64,000 bases of DNA from Sphaerolaimus hirsutus (GCA_964036195.1 OZ038456.1:5704001-5768000), one strand, 5' to 3'; numbered from the stretch's first letter, positions 43,901-55,450 are shown. The notes: generated by a model from the letters alone, not told the origin. Numbers and translations: made by a program.

Positions 43901-45220
43901 CCTGATCACCAATGGCAGACACTTCAACACTAGGGTGTCAAAAAAAAAATTTTACGGAAAAACATTCGTGACCGGAAAACAGAAAACGGAAAAAAATTTC
44001 AGCAGCCGGAAAACGGAAAGGAAAACGGAAAAAATTTGCCTTCGGAAAACGGAAATTTGACACCATATTCAACACACTTCACAAATTTTATTACTAGATT
44101 ATTTACATCTGAAAATTCGTGAAGTGTATTGAAGTGTCTGCAAGTCTCTGCATGAAGACACTTCACCGTAGATCACGCCGGATCACCGGCACTGTGTTTG
44201 CTGTGACTGTTCAGAACACAAAAAGTGTGCGTGGGAAAAGAACACATTTAAAAATAAAATTACCAAATATGCCCAGGGAGGGTGCAAAATATGGCCGAGC
44301 TTCAAGCTAAATCTGAATTCAAACAAGCACTATCCAATGCTGAAAAAGAGCCAATGCTGCTTATGGGTGATTTTAATTCACCCTCCAATCTGGACTGGGT
44401 GAAAGAAGCAAAAGATTTGCACTGTGGCTGGGAGTTTGAGTGGCCTGTTAGCTGTTTTATTTGCAGGCTCTCTGTTTACCATGTGTGCTTGAATAACTCC
44501 CCCTTGAATAATCCCCCCCCCCTCTTTAATAATTCTACCCTGTTAGATGAGTGAAGGAAAATTAATTCCTCCCTTGCAAAATTCCTCCCTTTATGCATCT
44601 GTTAAATTTGTTGTGTATAAGTTGAACAAAAATGGCAGGTTATGTTGTTTAAAAAGCTTCTTCCATGAAAATGATTGGATGGAAACATGCTGTGTACATT
44701 TGATTAAATAATATTTCCCACTTGAATGCTTCCTCCCTCAAAGAAAAGTCTGATGAAAAAAATAATTCCCAGGGGAATTATTCAAGCAAATACAGTATTA
44801 ATCGAAAATATCATAAAAACAATAACAATCTCTCCAACACAGGTAACAAAGATGTTGGGAAAGGACAATTTAACAGACTCATTTAGAAAGGTCAATCCTG
44901 ATGTAAGGAAAGATCCAGGTAAATATTTACATGAATTTGATGGGATAGATGCATAATACAGACACAAAATACCCAACTATCATCAAAATTCAGGAGTTAC
45001 ATGGTCAGCAGCATACAGATTCAAAGGTGCTGGGGGTCTAGTAAGTGAACCCTTAGATAGAATTGACTTTATTTTCTACAAAGGCTCAAAATTGGTGCCA
45101 ATTTCCTCTGTGACATACCAAGGGGAGGGGGAAACAATAGAGGCTGAACCTTATCACATGTGCAACACCTGGCCCACTGATCACAGAGCTGTGATAAGTG
45201 AATTTGAAGTTTTGGGGTGA
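40907..45220 (+). CDS. EEP-family phosphodiesterase, six exons
   Basis: Exons 40907-41092, 42955-43150, 43612-43752, 44277-44446, 44843-44918, 44994-45220 (996 nt, 331 residues, stop TGA at 45218). All introns are GT/AG, and every junction keeps frame (phases 0,1,1,0,1). Endonuclease/exonuclease/phosphatase residues are in order: N32 in FNTW, Q62-E63 rebuilt across intron 1, H140 in SHLDY, D206/N208 in GDFNSPS, D281 in DRIDF, D319-H320 in TDHR. The family hydrolyses phosphodiester or phosphate bonds with Mg2+. The substrate here (nucleic acid, phospholipid or sphingolipid) cannot be told. Residues 1-23 look like a signal peptide, so the protein may be secreted. The start ATG at 40907 is chosen for that; an in-frame ATG at 40886 is possible. 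Introns 1-4 contain transposable elements. Confidence 0.88.
41934..42921. mobile_element. CCGTATT-group element in intron 1 of the EEP gene
   Basis: TACCGTATTTTCTCGAGATA at the left and TTTCGAGGAAATACGGTA at the right, enlarged by the insertion at 42071-42674. Its right end lies only 33 bp before the exon 2 start at 42955, so it occupies the normal branch-point region. Confidence 0.8.
42071..42674. mobile_element. GGCTATTTACACAGG element with 9-bp target duplication
   Basis: Ends GGCTATTTACACAGG and CCTGTGTAAATAGCC are inverted; flanks TTTGCATCG (42062-42070, 42675-42683) are identical over 9 bp. GGACCGGTCCCCGGC words are subterminal. A 9-bp duplication is typical of Mutator-like elements, but the superfamily is inferred only from this length. 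Confidence 0.75.
43171..43560. mobile_element. CCGTATT-group fragment in EEP intron 2
   Basis: TACCGTATATCCTCGAATAA at the left, GGAGGATATATGGTA at the right, with GGGGAGATATTC and GGGGTGTATTTTTCC words. A decayed member filling most of the intron. Confidence 0.55.
43931..44067. mobile_element. hAT-like AAACGG-word element in EEP intron 3
   Basis: TAGGGTGTCAAAA at the left and TTTGACACCATA at the right, with identical 8-bp flanks TTCAACAC (43923-43930, 44068-44075). The body is GGAAAACGGAAA words; 137 bp. It sits inside an older GAAGTGNNNTGAAGTG inverted repeat (43791-44165). Confidence 0.85.
44477..44797. mobile_element. CCGTATT-group element in EEP intron 4
   Basis: TGCTTGAATAACTCCCCC at the left and GAATTATTCAAGCAAATACAGTA at 44775-44797. 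This is the TCGAATAATTCCCC subfamily, moderately decayed. A similar copy lies just beyond the gene at 45445-45735. Confidence 0.6.
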
Positions 45221-45444
45221 TATTTTTGATATGATATGTGATATGTGACACTGATATGTGAACAGTGCCATGATGTTGGTAACCATGTGCTCAGTTTTCT
45301 GTCAAAGTGAGATGGAAAACAGCTATATAGATCAAAAGTACACTTGCATTTTTGTGCCAAATTTATTGCCATTTTTGCTTCGGCGCTATGCTATCACCAT
45401 GTGCCAGCACCATGCTCCTTTTAAGTTAACATGTGAAAAGCGTA

Positions 45445-45735
45445 TTTGCTTGAATAATACCCCTCTTGGATACCCCTGCTACATAAGTGAGGAAAAAATA
45501 ATTACCCCTTCAAATAACTCCCCCTTTAGGCATATCGTCAATTTGTGTTGTCCATTTTGAACAAATATGACTTTTTATTTCATAAAAAAGCATATTTCAT
45601 TAAATGATTTTTTTTTAAACATGGTTGAATATTTTGAAGAAAACATAATTCCGACCATGAATGATTTCTGCCCGCAAAAAAGTCCGATGAAAAATAATTC
45701 CTCAGGGGAATTATTCAAGCAAATAAATACCGTAA
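45445..45735. mobile_element. CCGTATT-group element downstream of the EEP gene
   Basis: CGTATTTGCTTGAATAATAC at the left and GGGAATTATTCAAGCAAATA at the right, with AATAACTCCCCC inside. Very similar in layout to the copy in intron 4. Confidence 0.6.
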
Positions 45736-46441
45736 TAGTAAACAATGAGTTTTATAAAAAGTCACCCTGTAAATAATATAAATACTGCGTACTCGTACAG
45801 ATCCCGGTAAAAACTCTGATTAGATGGTGTGTATGTACTCTACTCTCTAGCTACAATTGAAGCCTCTTCTAGTACAAGCAAACAATGTTTTTTTCCTAAA
45901 ATGATTTTTTTGCCTTTTGAAACAATTTTGATTTGATTAACGATGACGTCACTTTGTAGCGTTTCGTTCTGAAAAATGCACAACGTGTGGTCAATTAAGT
46001 GAACTGGGGACACGCCACGCCAGGTCCGGCACCCAAAAGTTGAGTCGGTTCTGGAGCCTATAATTCCGGTTCTAGAGGGGGTACAAAGTTGAAATTTTGG
46101 GGGAATATACTCTAATACCCCCTTCGACTATACACGGCATGGGGGCCCCGGCGACCCACCTGAGTGTGGGCCGCCGTATACATGAATATTTTTGTTTTTA
46201 AATCGCTGTTCACGCGAGGTCCGGCACCCCGTGTTTTTACAGTGTAACGGGCTGCCAATCTAAAACTGTTTGGGGAAATTGATCAAAATTTTGAGGGGAT
46301 GTACACGACACCCCCACTACTTTTCATGGAAGGTTGAGCCCCATGGCGACCCCCTTAAGAGTGGACTGCTGGCAAATAAAATTATATTTTTGAAAATTCA
46401 CTGTCAAGGTTTGGCACTGGACAGCAAAAATAATCATTTCA

Positions 46442-47073
46442 TTAGAATCTCCCTTAGAGGACAATGTATACCACTGTAAAAAGTGTGTATTCAAAAAGCA
46501 AATTTTAAAACAAAAATTTGATCTGGTACAAAAGTGTATTCGACACCCATACACAAGTTCCAGGTTAAATTTCGATTTAAGTCAAATATTTAATACACAC
46601 TTTGAAAGCTGGTTTACAATGTCCTCTAGGAGATGATTTAAGGTAAAAATTCGTGTAAACAACATTGCCCCAAAAATCAACCATAGAGGAGTTTCAATGG
46701 GGGTCGCTGTAATGATGTCATTGATGATATCATTCCAGGAACAAAATTCACCTTGTGGGACAGCTTTTGTGTTTACCCCCATCAAATTTACTCTATGGTT
46801 GATTTTTAGGGCAATGTTGTTCACGCGAATTTTTACCTTAAATCATCTCCTAGAGGACATCGTAAACCAACTTGAATGTATTTAAGTGTGTATTAAATAT
46901 TTGACCAACTTTGAGTGTGTAAACAATATTTGACTTAAATCGAAATTTAATCTGGAACTTGTGTATGGGTGTCAAATACACTTTTGTACCAGATCAAATT
47001 TCCGTTTTAAAATTTGCTTTTTGAATACACACTTTTTACAGTGGTATACATTGTCTTCTAATGGACATTCTAA
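46442..47073. repeat. Inner palindrome, CACTGTAAAAAGTGTGTATT arms
   Basis: Arms of about 245 bp are inverted copies (TTAGAGGACAATGTATACCA, TTAATACACACTTTGAAAGC and CCATAGAGGAG reappear). A loop of about 110 bp carries GATGTCATTGATGATATCAT. It sits at the centre of the 46001-48669 foldback and may be its original centre. Confidence 0.7.
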
Positions 47074-47078
47074 TGTAA

Positions 47079-47724
47079 TTGAGGCGTCCAATTCTAAAAG
47101 TCGACAAGTCCAAAATATGAAAATTTCGAGTTAGGCCCGGAAACGTCATCTGGGGCTACTTCTGCACATTTTTCATCATTTTCCATAAATTTTTTGACCT
47201 CACATGCCCATATGGCAAAGTGCCAAATTTGAAATTTTTGGGGAAAAATGCAAAAAGTTTGGGCAAGAAGTCGACAAGTCCACTTAGTTTTGGGCTAAAA
47301 GGCGACAAGTCCATCCTCCGCTTCCTTTTTTTATGGGAAAAAAACGCAAGAAATGTGATAAGTCCACTATGGAAACCGATTTCTAAAAGGCGACTAGTCC
47401 ATACTTTTCCCATAAGGCAGCCTCGGCTTCCCCGGGAACAAAAATGTTCTCTAGTGCAAGAAGGCGACAAGTCCATTTCCCTCCCCGAAACAGTTTTGCT
47501 CTGACCGAATGGAATTTTATGGACACCCCATTTTTCACATATACGTTGAGATAAGGGGCTGAAAATTTGACACTTTATTGTCAACATATGGAACTTTATG
47601 AAAACCATGAGAGAGCCAAATTGGACATGCACCACGGGCCTGGAATTGGATCGGAAACTTAAAATGTGATTTACTCAAAATCACATTTTGTGGACTTGTC
47701 GACTTTTAGAATTAGACGCCTCAA
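47079..47724 (-). mobile_element. GTCGACAAGTCCA terminal-inverted-repeat element, copy 2
   Basis: Ends TTGAGGCGTC and GACGCCTCAA are exact inverted repeats and extend through CCAATTCTAAAAGTCGACAA. Opposite orientation to 36311-36834. The shared open frame is longer here (about 160 codons, 47156-47635, minus strand). Confidence 0.75.
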
Positions 47725-47989
47725 TTTTTATTTTAGCTGTCAGTGCCAAACCTGGACAGTGAATTTTCAAAAATATAATTTTATTTTCCAGCAGTCCACT
47801 CTTAGGGGGGTCGCCAGGGGGATCAACATTCCATGAAAAGTAGTGGGGGTGTCGTGTACACCCCCTCAAAATTTCGATCAGTTTCCCCCAACAGTTTGAG
47901 ATTGGCAGCCCGTTACACTGTAAAAACACGGGGTGCCGGACCTCGCGTGAACGGCGATTTTTTCAACAAAAATCATGTATACGGCGGCC

Positions 47990-48485
47990 AGGGGTCTCCT
48001 AGGGGGGGGATGGGGGGGCTGCACCCCCCCCCCAAATCCGCCAGCTATCTATCTATCCCGGAGGCCGCTCAGCTATCTATCTATCCCTAGGCAAAATTTT
48101 TGCCTACTACCCCCAAAGACCCCCCCAAATCGCTCAGCTATCTATCTATCTGGAGTGGTTTTTGAGAAATTTTGCCCCAATTTTTGCTCAAAATCACTAA
48201 TTTTTGCACCTTTTTATAGTTTTTCACCTTCAAAATTGTGCTCTCCGGCTATATGCATGGTTATATGCCTGTTTTTAGCCATTTTAAACCTACTTTTGGC
48301 CACTTTTAACTGATTATTAGCGATTTTTTCCCTTTCAGCCTTCTATGCACTGAAAAAGCCTATATATTTTGCCCCCGCGAGCCCCCCCCCCCAAGCCCCC
48401 CCAGAAGATTTTTCCAGCTATCTATCACTCCGGAGGAGCGATTTGCTATCTTTCCAGCCCCCGCGAGGGCCAAAATCTTGGAGAT
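47990..48485. repeat. CTATCTATC-word repeat inserted in the foldback
   Basis: CAGCTATCTATCTATCCC occurs three times with GGAGG motifs. The right part (TTTTTCACCTTCAAAATTGT, AGCCTATATATTTTGCCCC) matches, in opposite orientation, sequence near 53041-53530 and 59200-59515. A dispersed repeat of unknown class. Confidence 0.5.
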
Positions 48486-48669
48486 CCCTGACGGCGGCCC
48501 ACACTCAGGTGGGTCGCCGGGCCATCCCCCCTGCTGTGTATAGTCGAAGGGGGGTTTAGAGTATATTCCGCCAAAATTTCAAATTTTTACCCCCCCCCCT
48601 AGAACCGGAGTTATAGGCTCCGGAACCGACTCAACTTTTGGGTGCCGGACCTGGCGTGTCTCCAGTTTA

Positions 48670-49655
48670 TATTCAATGGCGATTTTTTTAGTTGTTCTCA
48701 ATTGCCCCAAACGTGTCAAAATGTGACACTTTAAAGTGTCGAGTGATATTGAAAATTTTTTCGAAAAATATGGAAAAATGTGCGGAAAAACAGTGCTACC
48801 TGCGTGATTGTCTCGGCACTTACGTCCCAAGTTCAGTGCATTTCGGTACAAGCGCCAGCACGTGTACCCTCGGTCATCTCGAAGTGTGCCTTTTTGGGCA
48901 CACACACGCTAGTTGACATCGCAAACTGGGGTCAACGCAATGTCAACTGAACCACAAAAAAAAATTGAAGCATCACATTTAACAGAAACAGTGAAAATCA
49001 AGTGTCATTAACTACCTAATAAAATGCTCTATCAGTCAGGAAAGTTGAAATCACATAGTGAATTCACTAAAATTTACCTAGTTGACATTAATTCAGTGGA
49101 CATCCATCGTTTGTGGCGCCTTTTGCCATATTTTCCCTTCCTACATCCAGGCACCACTAGATGCAATTTCTGTTTGTTCAATGGTCCATTCCTGTGAGAA
49201 CTTTTTGGTTCCTTATATTTGTGCAGTGGTATTGTACAGTATTTATAGGTATTTCCGTACTTAAAATACCTACTCGCAGGGCAATTTTTCAACAATAGTG
49301 CCAGTCAGCAAGTTTGTTGTTTACATAGCTGTTTTTATGGAATTCTGCGCGTACTCTATGATAAGCTGTGCTTTTGGAATCAGACATAAATAGTTTAAGG
49401 TAAATTCGAACACTTTTTTCAAACATTGCTGTCACTTTTTCTTAAAAACAAATGAATCATAGCCTGTGCAATCACGTTCACAAAGGTAAAAGGTTTTATT
49501 TTTCCAATGTGTAAATGTATTTTTGAGGCATTTTTAGAGGCATCATTTCTTGTGCATGTTCATGTATCATGTATTTTGATACTAAACAAATGGTTTCGCT
49601 GTTTTAGGAAAAAAATATAGTTATCAGACAGTATGTAGCATTTGTGATGTTTATT
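48670..49655. other. Stretch without recognisable gene
   Basis: AT-rich. A CACACACGCTAGTTGACATC end at 48900 is related to the palindrome at 4112-4312. The rest shows no convincing exon or repeat. Confidence 0.3.
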
Positions 49656-49658
49656 GGC

Positions 49659-50112
49659 CCTACACACACTAGTTTTCACCGTGACTTGGGTGAAAACTGA
49701 AATGGCGATATGGCGACATTCAACCTACTCTTATTGTATGCTATGTGTTTTCACACGAAGTTTTCAAATTTTCAAATTTAAACTTTCATTAATTTAAATT
49801 CACATTGAAATTTAATAACATCATTCAACCGTGTTCATTAATTTGCATTTGAAAAAATTTCAGTTTTCACATGAAGTCACGGTGAAAACTAGTGTGTGTA
49901 GGCACAATCTGGCCACACAAGCTAGTTTTCAACCGAAATTTTGAAAACTCGTAAATCAGCATTAAACGCATTTGAGTTTTCTAGAATCAGGTGCCCGTCA
50001 ACTACAGTTGACGGAGAGTAAAAATGACTCATTCTAGACAACTCAAATGCGTTCAATGTTGATCAAAATTTCGGAGTTATCAAAATTTCGGTTGAAAACT
50101 AGCTCGTGTGGC
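49659..50112. repeat. Two adjacent palindromes, CTAGTTTTCACC and CTAGTTTTCAACC
   Basis: 49659-49902 has arms CTACACACACTAGTTTTCACC and GTGAAAACTAGTGTGTGTAGG. 49911-50112 has arms GGCCACACAAGCTAGTTTTC and AAACTAGCTCGTGTGGCC. Both share CACA(C)-CTAGTT near the tip with the 4112-4312 element, although their bodies differ. From 50113 to 50770 I see only AT-rich sequence. Confidence 0.65.
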
Positions 50113-50778
50113 CACATTTTCACAATAATTATAAATATATTGAACTTTTAATGAAAGGGTAAATATGTCTAGGTATTTGGAAAACACACAGCAGCTAGTA
50201 TACCCCACAATAATTTAATTTTTTTTAATATCCAGTGAAAATACTTTAAAGTTTAACTTTTTGTATCGTGTCCAACGTCAAAAAAGTAGACTCCAAAAAA
50301 AACCACTGCACCCACTATCAACAAAAAATTTATTTACAACAAACTGGCATTTTTTCTCTCTTGACACACACACATGTATTCTGCATAAAATCACTGCGCT
50401 CGTACAAAAATAGATACCTAAATACAACAAAAGCGGTTTGCATGAGATGCGTGCATGAAATTGGCCTTGGCAATCGATGCACATGCACGCGAATGGAATA
50501 TTTGCCTACTATAAAAATGTAAAAATTTGCACTGCGCGAATTTAAGTATTTAGTGTGCGTTCGTGAAATCAATCCAGTGTTTTGAAGAAAAAAATTTTGA
50601 CGCAAGGTTTGCATTACGAGTGCGAAAAACAACGCACGAAAAAAAAGATAATTGCTTTCTCGATAAAATTATATGCTAATTGAGACAATCTATTATTTCA
50701 GCATAAGACTTACTACAAGTTATCTCTGATATTTATCCTTCCTGTTCATGAAATTACATAAAATACTGTGGTTCCTGC

Positions 50779-52017
50779 TAGGGTTCAAACGGGATCCCAG
50801 ATCCCGTGAAATTCCGGGATTTAGCAGTCCCGATTAGGGTTGGCTGATGTTTTTTTTTAAACGTTTTTTATTAAAAAAAAACGTTTTTTTTTTAAAAAAA
50901 AACATGACGTCCGAAATGTTTTTTTTTAAAAAAAAACATCGGCCGAAATTTTTAGTACTAAGCACTAGGTATTTTGCAAAATTTTTGCGCGCAAGCGCGC
51001 AATTTCACACACAAATTGACATTGGTGGTTGTTTTCATTGGTTTTGTGGCATTTTTAGTATCAAAGTATCCATTTCTATGTGCTACCATGGGTTAATAAG
51101 CCGTCATATGTTGCTGTAGTATATAATATTGAGGTAATGTGCTTCCATGTACCTCCACAGTGTGTAACTTCACTCTCAAAGTAACAACCTCCCTTTATAA
51201 CCTTGTTTGATCACTATTCCGTGCCAAACTTTACCTGAAGTCATGAACATTCGACTATAAGGCGATATACGAACGATATGTCGACAAAAAATGGATATTT
51301 TTGACACAAATCACCACTTATAATGCTATCCCATGGCTCCACAGACATTATATGGTCATATATAACATCACAGAGTATTGCCACTGTCTGATATACCTAT
51401 ATATGTTGACACAAGGTCACATCTGGGAGCTTTTAAAAAAAAACGTTTTTTATTAAAAAAAAACGTTTTTTTTTTAAAAAAAACGTTTTTTTTTAAAAAA
51501 AAACATCGAGTTAAAAAAAAAACGTTTTTTTTCCAACCCTAGTCCCGATCCCGATCCCAAAACCCGATCCCGAAATCCAAAAGTACCAATCTCGATCCCG
51601 ATCCCGAAAACTTTCAAATCCCGATCCCGAGAATCTCCCAAGTCCGGGATCCCGATCCCGGAAAAAAATAGTGGAAATTATAAAAAGTGAAAGAAATGAC
51701 ATTTTTGCGTGCAAAAATGTGAACGCAAACACCCAGCGTTCATTTTATGTCACTTTTCTGGCATCCAACAGTGTTTTGAGACCTTTATGAACAACTGTGA
51801 ATGCCAGAACAGTGACGAAAATCTCTATCCCTAGACCCCAATCCCGATCCGAAAAAATGCCAATCCCGATCCCGATCCTGTGACCCCAATCCCGGCCAAT
51901 CCCGATCCCGAAATCTCAAAATACCAATCCCGATCCCGAAACCCCAATCCCGATCCCAATCCCGAAATCTCAAAAAGTTAATCCCGATCCCGAAAAGTCA
52001 ATCCTGTTTGAACCCTA
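50779..52017. mobile_element. hAT-like element, GATCCC-word family, with nested insert
   Basis: Starts TAGGGTTCAAACGGGATCCC and ends CTGTTTGAACCCTA, flanked by GTTCCTGC on both sides (50771-50778, 52018-52025). Rows of AATCCCGATCCCGA fill the parts outside the insertion at 50835-51541. Confidence 0.85.
50835..51541. mobile_element. hAT-like element, T/A-tract ACG family, nested
   Basis: Starts TAGGGTTGGCTGATGTTTTT and ends TTTTTTTTCCAACCCTA with identical flanks GTCCCGAT (50827-50834, 51542-51549). Tracts of TTTTTTAAAAAAAACG lie at both ends around a 480-bp unique core (CAAATTGACATTGGTGGTTG). A very similar copy is at 61342-62001, and a diverged core is at 52490-52930. Confidence 0.9.
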
Positions 52018-52025
52018 GTTCCTGC

Positions 52026-52475
52026 TAGGGTTCAAACGGAATTGACTTTTTGGAATCGGGATTGTTTATTTCAGATTTCGGGATCGGGGTTGTTTATTTC
52101 AGATTTCGGGAACGGGATTGTTTATTTCAGATTTCGGGATTGGGGCCACAGGATCGGGATTGGCATTTTTTCGGGATGGGGATTGGGGTCTCAAGATCGA
52201 GATTTTAGCGATAATTCTGGCATTGATAGTTGTCCACGAAAGTCTAAAAACACTCTCGGGTGCCAGAAAAGTGGCATAAAATAGACGATGGAGGTTCCCG
52301 TTCTCATTTTTGGTGCAAAAACGTAATTTTTTTACTTTTTATTATTTCCACTGATTTTTATGGGATCGGGATTGGGATTGGTTTTTTGGGGATTTCAGGA
52401 TCGGGATTGAGGTTTCAGGATTGGGACCACAAAATCCCGAAAATCCTCAAGATTCGGGATCCCGTTTGAACCCTA
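52026..52475. mobile_element. hAT-like element, GATCCC-word family, second of a tandem pair
   Basis: Starts TAGGGTTCAAACGG immediately after the GTTCCTGC that closes the first element, and ends CCCGTTTGAACCCTA before a third GTTCCTGC (52476-52483). 450 bp, GGGATTGG/GGGATCGGG words. Confidence 0.85.
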
Positions 52476-54672
52476 GTTCCTGCTTAGGCTACCTGCAGCA
52501 AATTTTTACATACACTTCATACACTCAGCGTTGTGGTTGTTTTTATTGGTTTTGAGGCATTTTTAGTGTAAAACCTTCCATTTGTTCATGCTATTGTGCA
52601 ATAACCTGTGATATGTTAGTATAGTACATGTGCTCCCACATACTTCTACACCACTGGAACATCACTTTCCATGTATTAGCCTTCTCTTATTGCTTTATGT
52701 AGGTACTATTTCATGCAGAACTTCACTTGAAGTCACAAACATTTGACAAAAGGCAATACGTGTTACGAGTCAACATAAAAATGGATCTTTTTGACAGAAA
52801 TCACCATTTATAATGCTATCACATGGCTACACAGCCATTCTGTGGTTATATTTAACATCACAAAGCACTGGTACTTGTCTGATATACCTGCATATGTTGA
52901 CTCATAACCATATTTTGGAGCTTGAAAAATATTGTTTTTAAACAGATTCATTAAAAATGTTTTTCCATTTCTACATGAGTTATCTTTGTTGGATTTTTGT
53001 ACTGGACAGCAGGGGTTTAGTGGATTTGGACCCAGCCAGGGTTCATATATATAGTAAATCACTCCTCCAGAAGGATAGATAACAACAAAATTTAGGGCGG
53101 GGGGTTGGGGGGGGGGGGTTTCAGGGGGGGTTCGCGGGGGTTCAGTATATAGGCTTTTTCACAGTGTAGAAGAAAAAAGGGAGAAAACAGCTAAAAAATA
53201 GGTCATAAATCGCTAAAGATAGGTGAAAAATCACTGAATATAAGTGAAAAATGGCTAAAATAGGTAAATAGACATGTATAGTTGAGTAGTAGTGTATAGA
53301 GGAGTCACCAAACCCGCAATTATCATGTTTCACTGAGATGTTAAGTGAAAAAAGCCGTAGGTGCGTCAACTAGCGATTTTGAAGGTCAAAATCGCTGGGA
53401 ATGTATAAAATATAGCGATATATTTATATATATAAATATCTATTTATATAATCTATAATATAATATATATTCCTCAAAAATCGCTTCCAGTTAGATAGAT
53501 AGCTGCCGATTTTTTTTTGGGGGGGGGGTTAGGGTGGCAGACGGTACGGCCTTGCGGTAAACCGTACGGTACGGTAAATTTTCTTTTTTTGCGGTAAACG
53601 GTACGGTACGGTAAATCTTCAATTTTGCGGTAAACGGTATGGTACGGTAAATCTGAACAGTGCGGTTTGCGGTACGGTACGGTACGGTAAATTTTCGCTT
53701 GTCAGAAATGTACCAATGCCGGACTACAGACAACCTTTACTTCATGAATTGACAGAAAATTGAATTATGCAATGTGTTAATGGACTTTAGAACACAAAAA
53801 CAGTGTAATAACATAGAATTACATTAACCACAATGCAGTGGCTCAATATATAGGCTTTTTTAAGGTTTAGAAGGAAGAAATGGAGATAAATAGCTAAAAT
53901 TGGGTGAAAAATTGCTGAGTGGGTGAAAATGGTAAAAAGTGCATGCATATGTACCTACAACAAATAAGCTCAAAACATTGAGGATGATGTAAAACAACTA
54001 CAGTGCGATTTGAAGCACATGGCTTGATTTTAAAAACACATTATACTAATGTAAATGATGAGTTACAGCAATATTGCATGTGGAAATGGAAGGGTTTCAA
54101 ATCAGTCCAAACAATGTTGTCAAATTTGCGCGCTTTCGCGCAAAAAATTTGCAGAACACCAGATCTTAAAGTCAATTTTAAGGTGAATTTTTAAAGCCAA
54201 TCTGAGTCAAATTTACCGCATTTTCTGGTACGGTACGGTAAATTTTTAAAAATGCGGTAAACGGTATGGTACGGTAAATTTCTAAAAGTGCGGTAAATGG
54301 TACGGTACGCAGGCTGTCCGTGAGAAATTGCGTTTTTCGTATACCACGTTACCACGTTTATTTTTGCATCTGTACCCCGTGCGTAACACGTCCTTAAGTT
54401 AATTACGTAAAAATAGGTCACCGGTAATTGATACCTTCCGCGTCTAACGCGCAAATGAGCGCGTGCGAAGACAATTGGTTTTTGAATAACACGCAACAAA
54501 GCGGGTGATCGATATTTGGTTACCTCGCCGCTAGTTAGGCCACGCGCGTATAAAAAAACGTATACCCCGTCAGATTTTTGGTAAACCCACAAAAGCGTGG
54601 TATACCGAGCTTATACCACGTAAATTTGATTGTATAATGTACAGCTCGGATAAATATTGTATCAGACACGAG

Positions 54673-55450
54673 TAGTGATGGAATGGCGCCATGGCGCTGG
54701 CGCCTTTTAATGGTGCCAAAGGACGCCAGTGCCATGGAGCCATTGACGCTTGGCGCCCTTTTCCATGGCACCCTTTGGCGCCTAGCGCTATTAATTTTAA
54801 TGGCGCCATGACACCATTGGTGCCTGGCGCCATTTTTCCTGGCACTTTTCCATCACTAGACGCGAGTAGTGATGGAAAAGCGCCAGGAAAAATGGTGCCA
54901 GGCGCCAATGGCGCCATGGCGCCATTCAAAATAATGGCGCCGGGCGCCAAAGGGCGCCAGAGAAAATGGCGCCACGGCGCCATCTGAAAAAATGGCGCCA
55001 GGTGCCAATGGGCGCCAAAAACAATGGCGCCGGGCGCTCGAACAATAAACCATAAAACAATAAAAATAAAAAACAATAAACCCCCCCTCAAATTAACCCC
55101 CCCTCAAATTTTGCTGGCGAAATAATAAACCCCCATGGGGGTATTTCGAGGTAATACGGTAGGTAAATAAACTATATAAAGTAAATAATTTATATTCAAA
55201 TAGGTAATATTATGCAGTTTGGACATGACAATAGTGCGATTTTTACCACTTCTTGGCGCCTTTTCTGGCGCCATCCAAAACAATGGCGCTGGGCGCCACA
55301 ATGGCGCCAGCGAAAAATGGCGCCAAGCGCCAAGGGCGCCATGGCGCCATTTGAAATAATGGCGCCAGAATAAAGGGCGCCAAGCGCCAATGGCGCCATG
55401 GCGCTGGCGCCATTGAAGGGCGCCAGCGCCATGGCGCCATTCCATCACTA
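54673..55450. mobile_element. Tandem pair of GGCGCC-word hAT-like elements
   Basis: Units 54673-54858 and 54867-55450, each TAGTGATGGAA...TTCCATCACTA. The 8-mers are GACACGAG (54665), GACGCGAG (54859) and GACGCGAG (55451). The second unit contains a CCGTATT-group fragment at 55055-55162. Long frames on both strands here are only repeat. Confidence 0.8.

Larger units (their letters stand above)
46001..48669. repeat. Composite foldback, GGTCCGGCACCC arms
   Basis: The outer left arm (46001-46440) and outer right arm (47725-48669) are inverted copies: GACACGCCACGCCAGGTCC, TGAGTGTGGGCCGCCGTATA and TTTTTACAGTGTAACGGGCT all reappear as complements. Between the arms lie a second palindrome (46442-47073) and a terminal-inverted-repeat element (47079-47724). 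The right arm is further interrupted at about 47990-48485. No gene. Confidence 0.75.

Noticed and set aside
50779..52475. CRISPR-like or satellite array because of the repeated AATCCCGATCCCGA
   Set aside because: No regular repeat-spacer pattern; the blocks are bounded by inverted ends and 8-bp duplications, so they are transposons in a eukaryotic genome.
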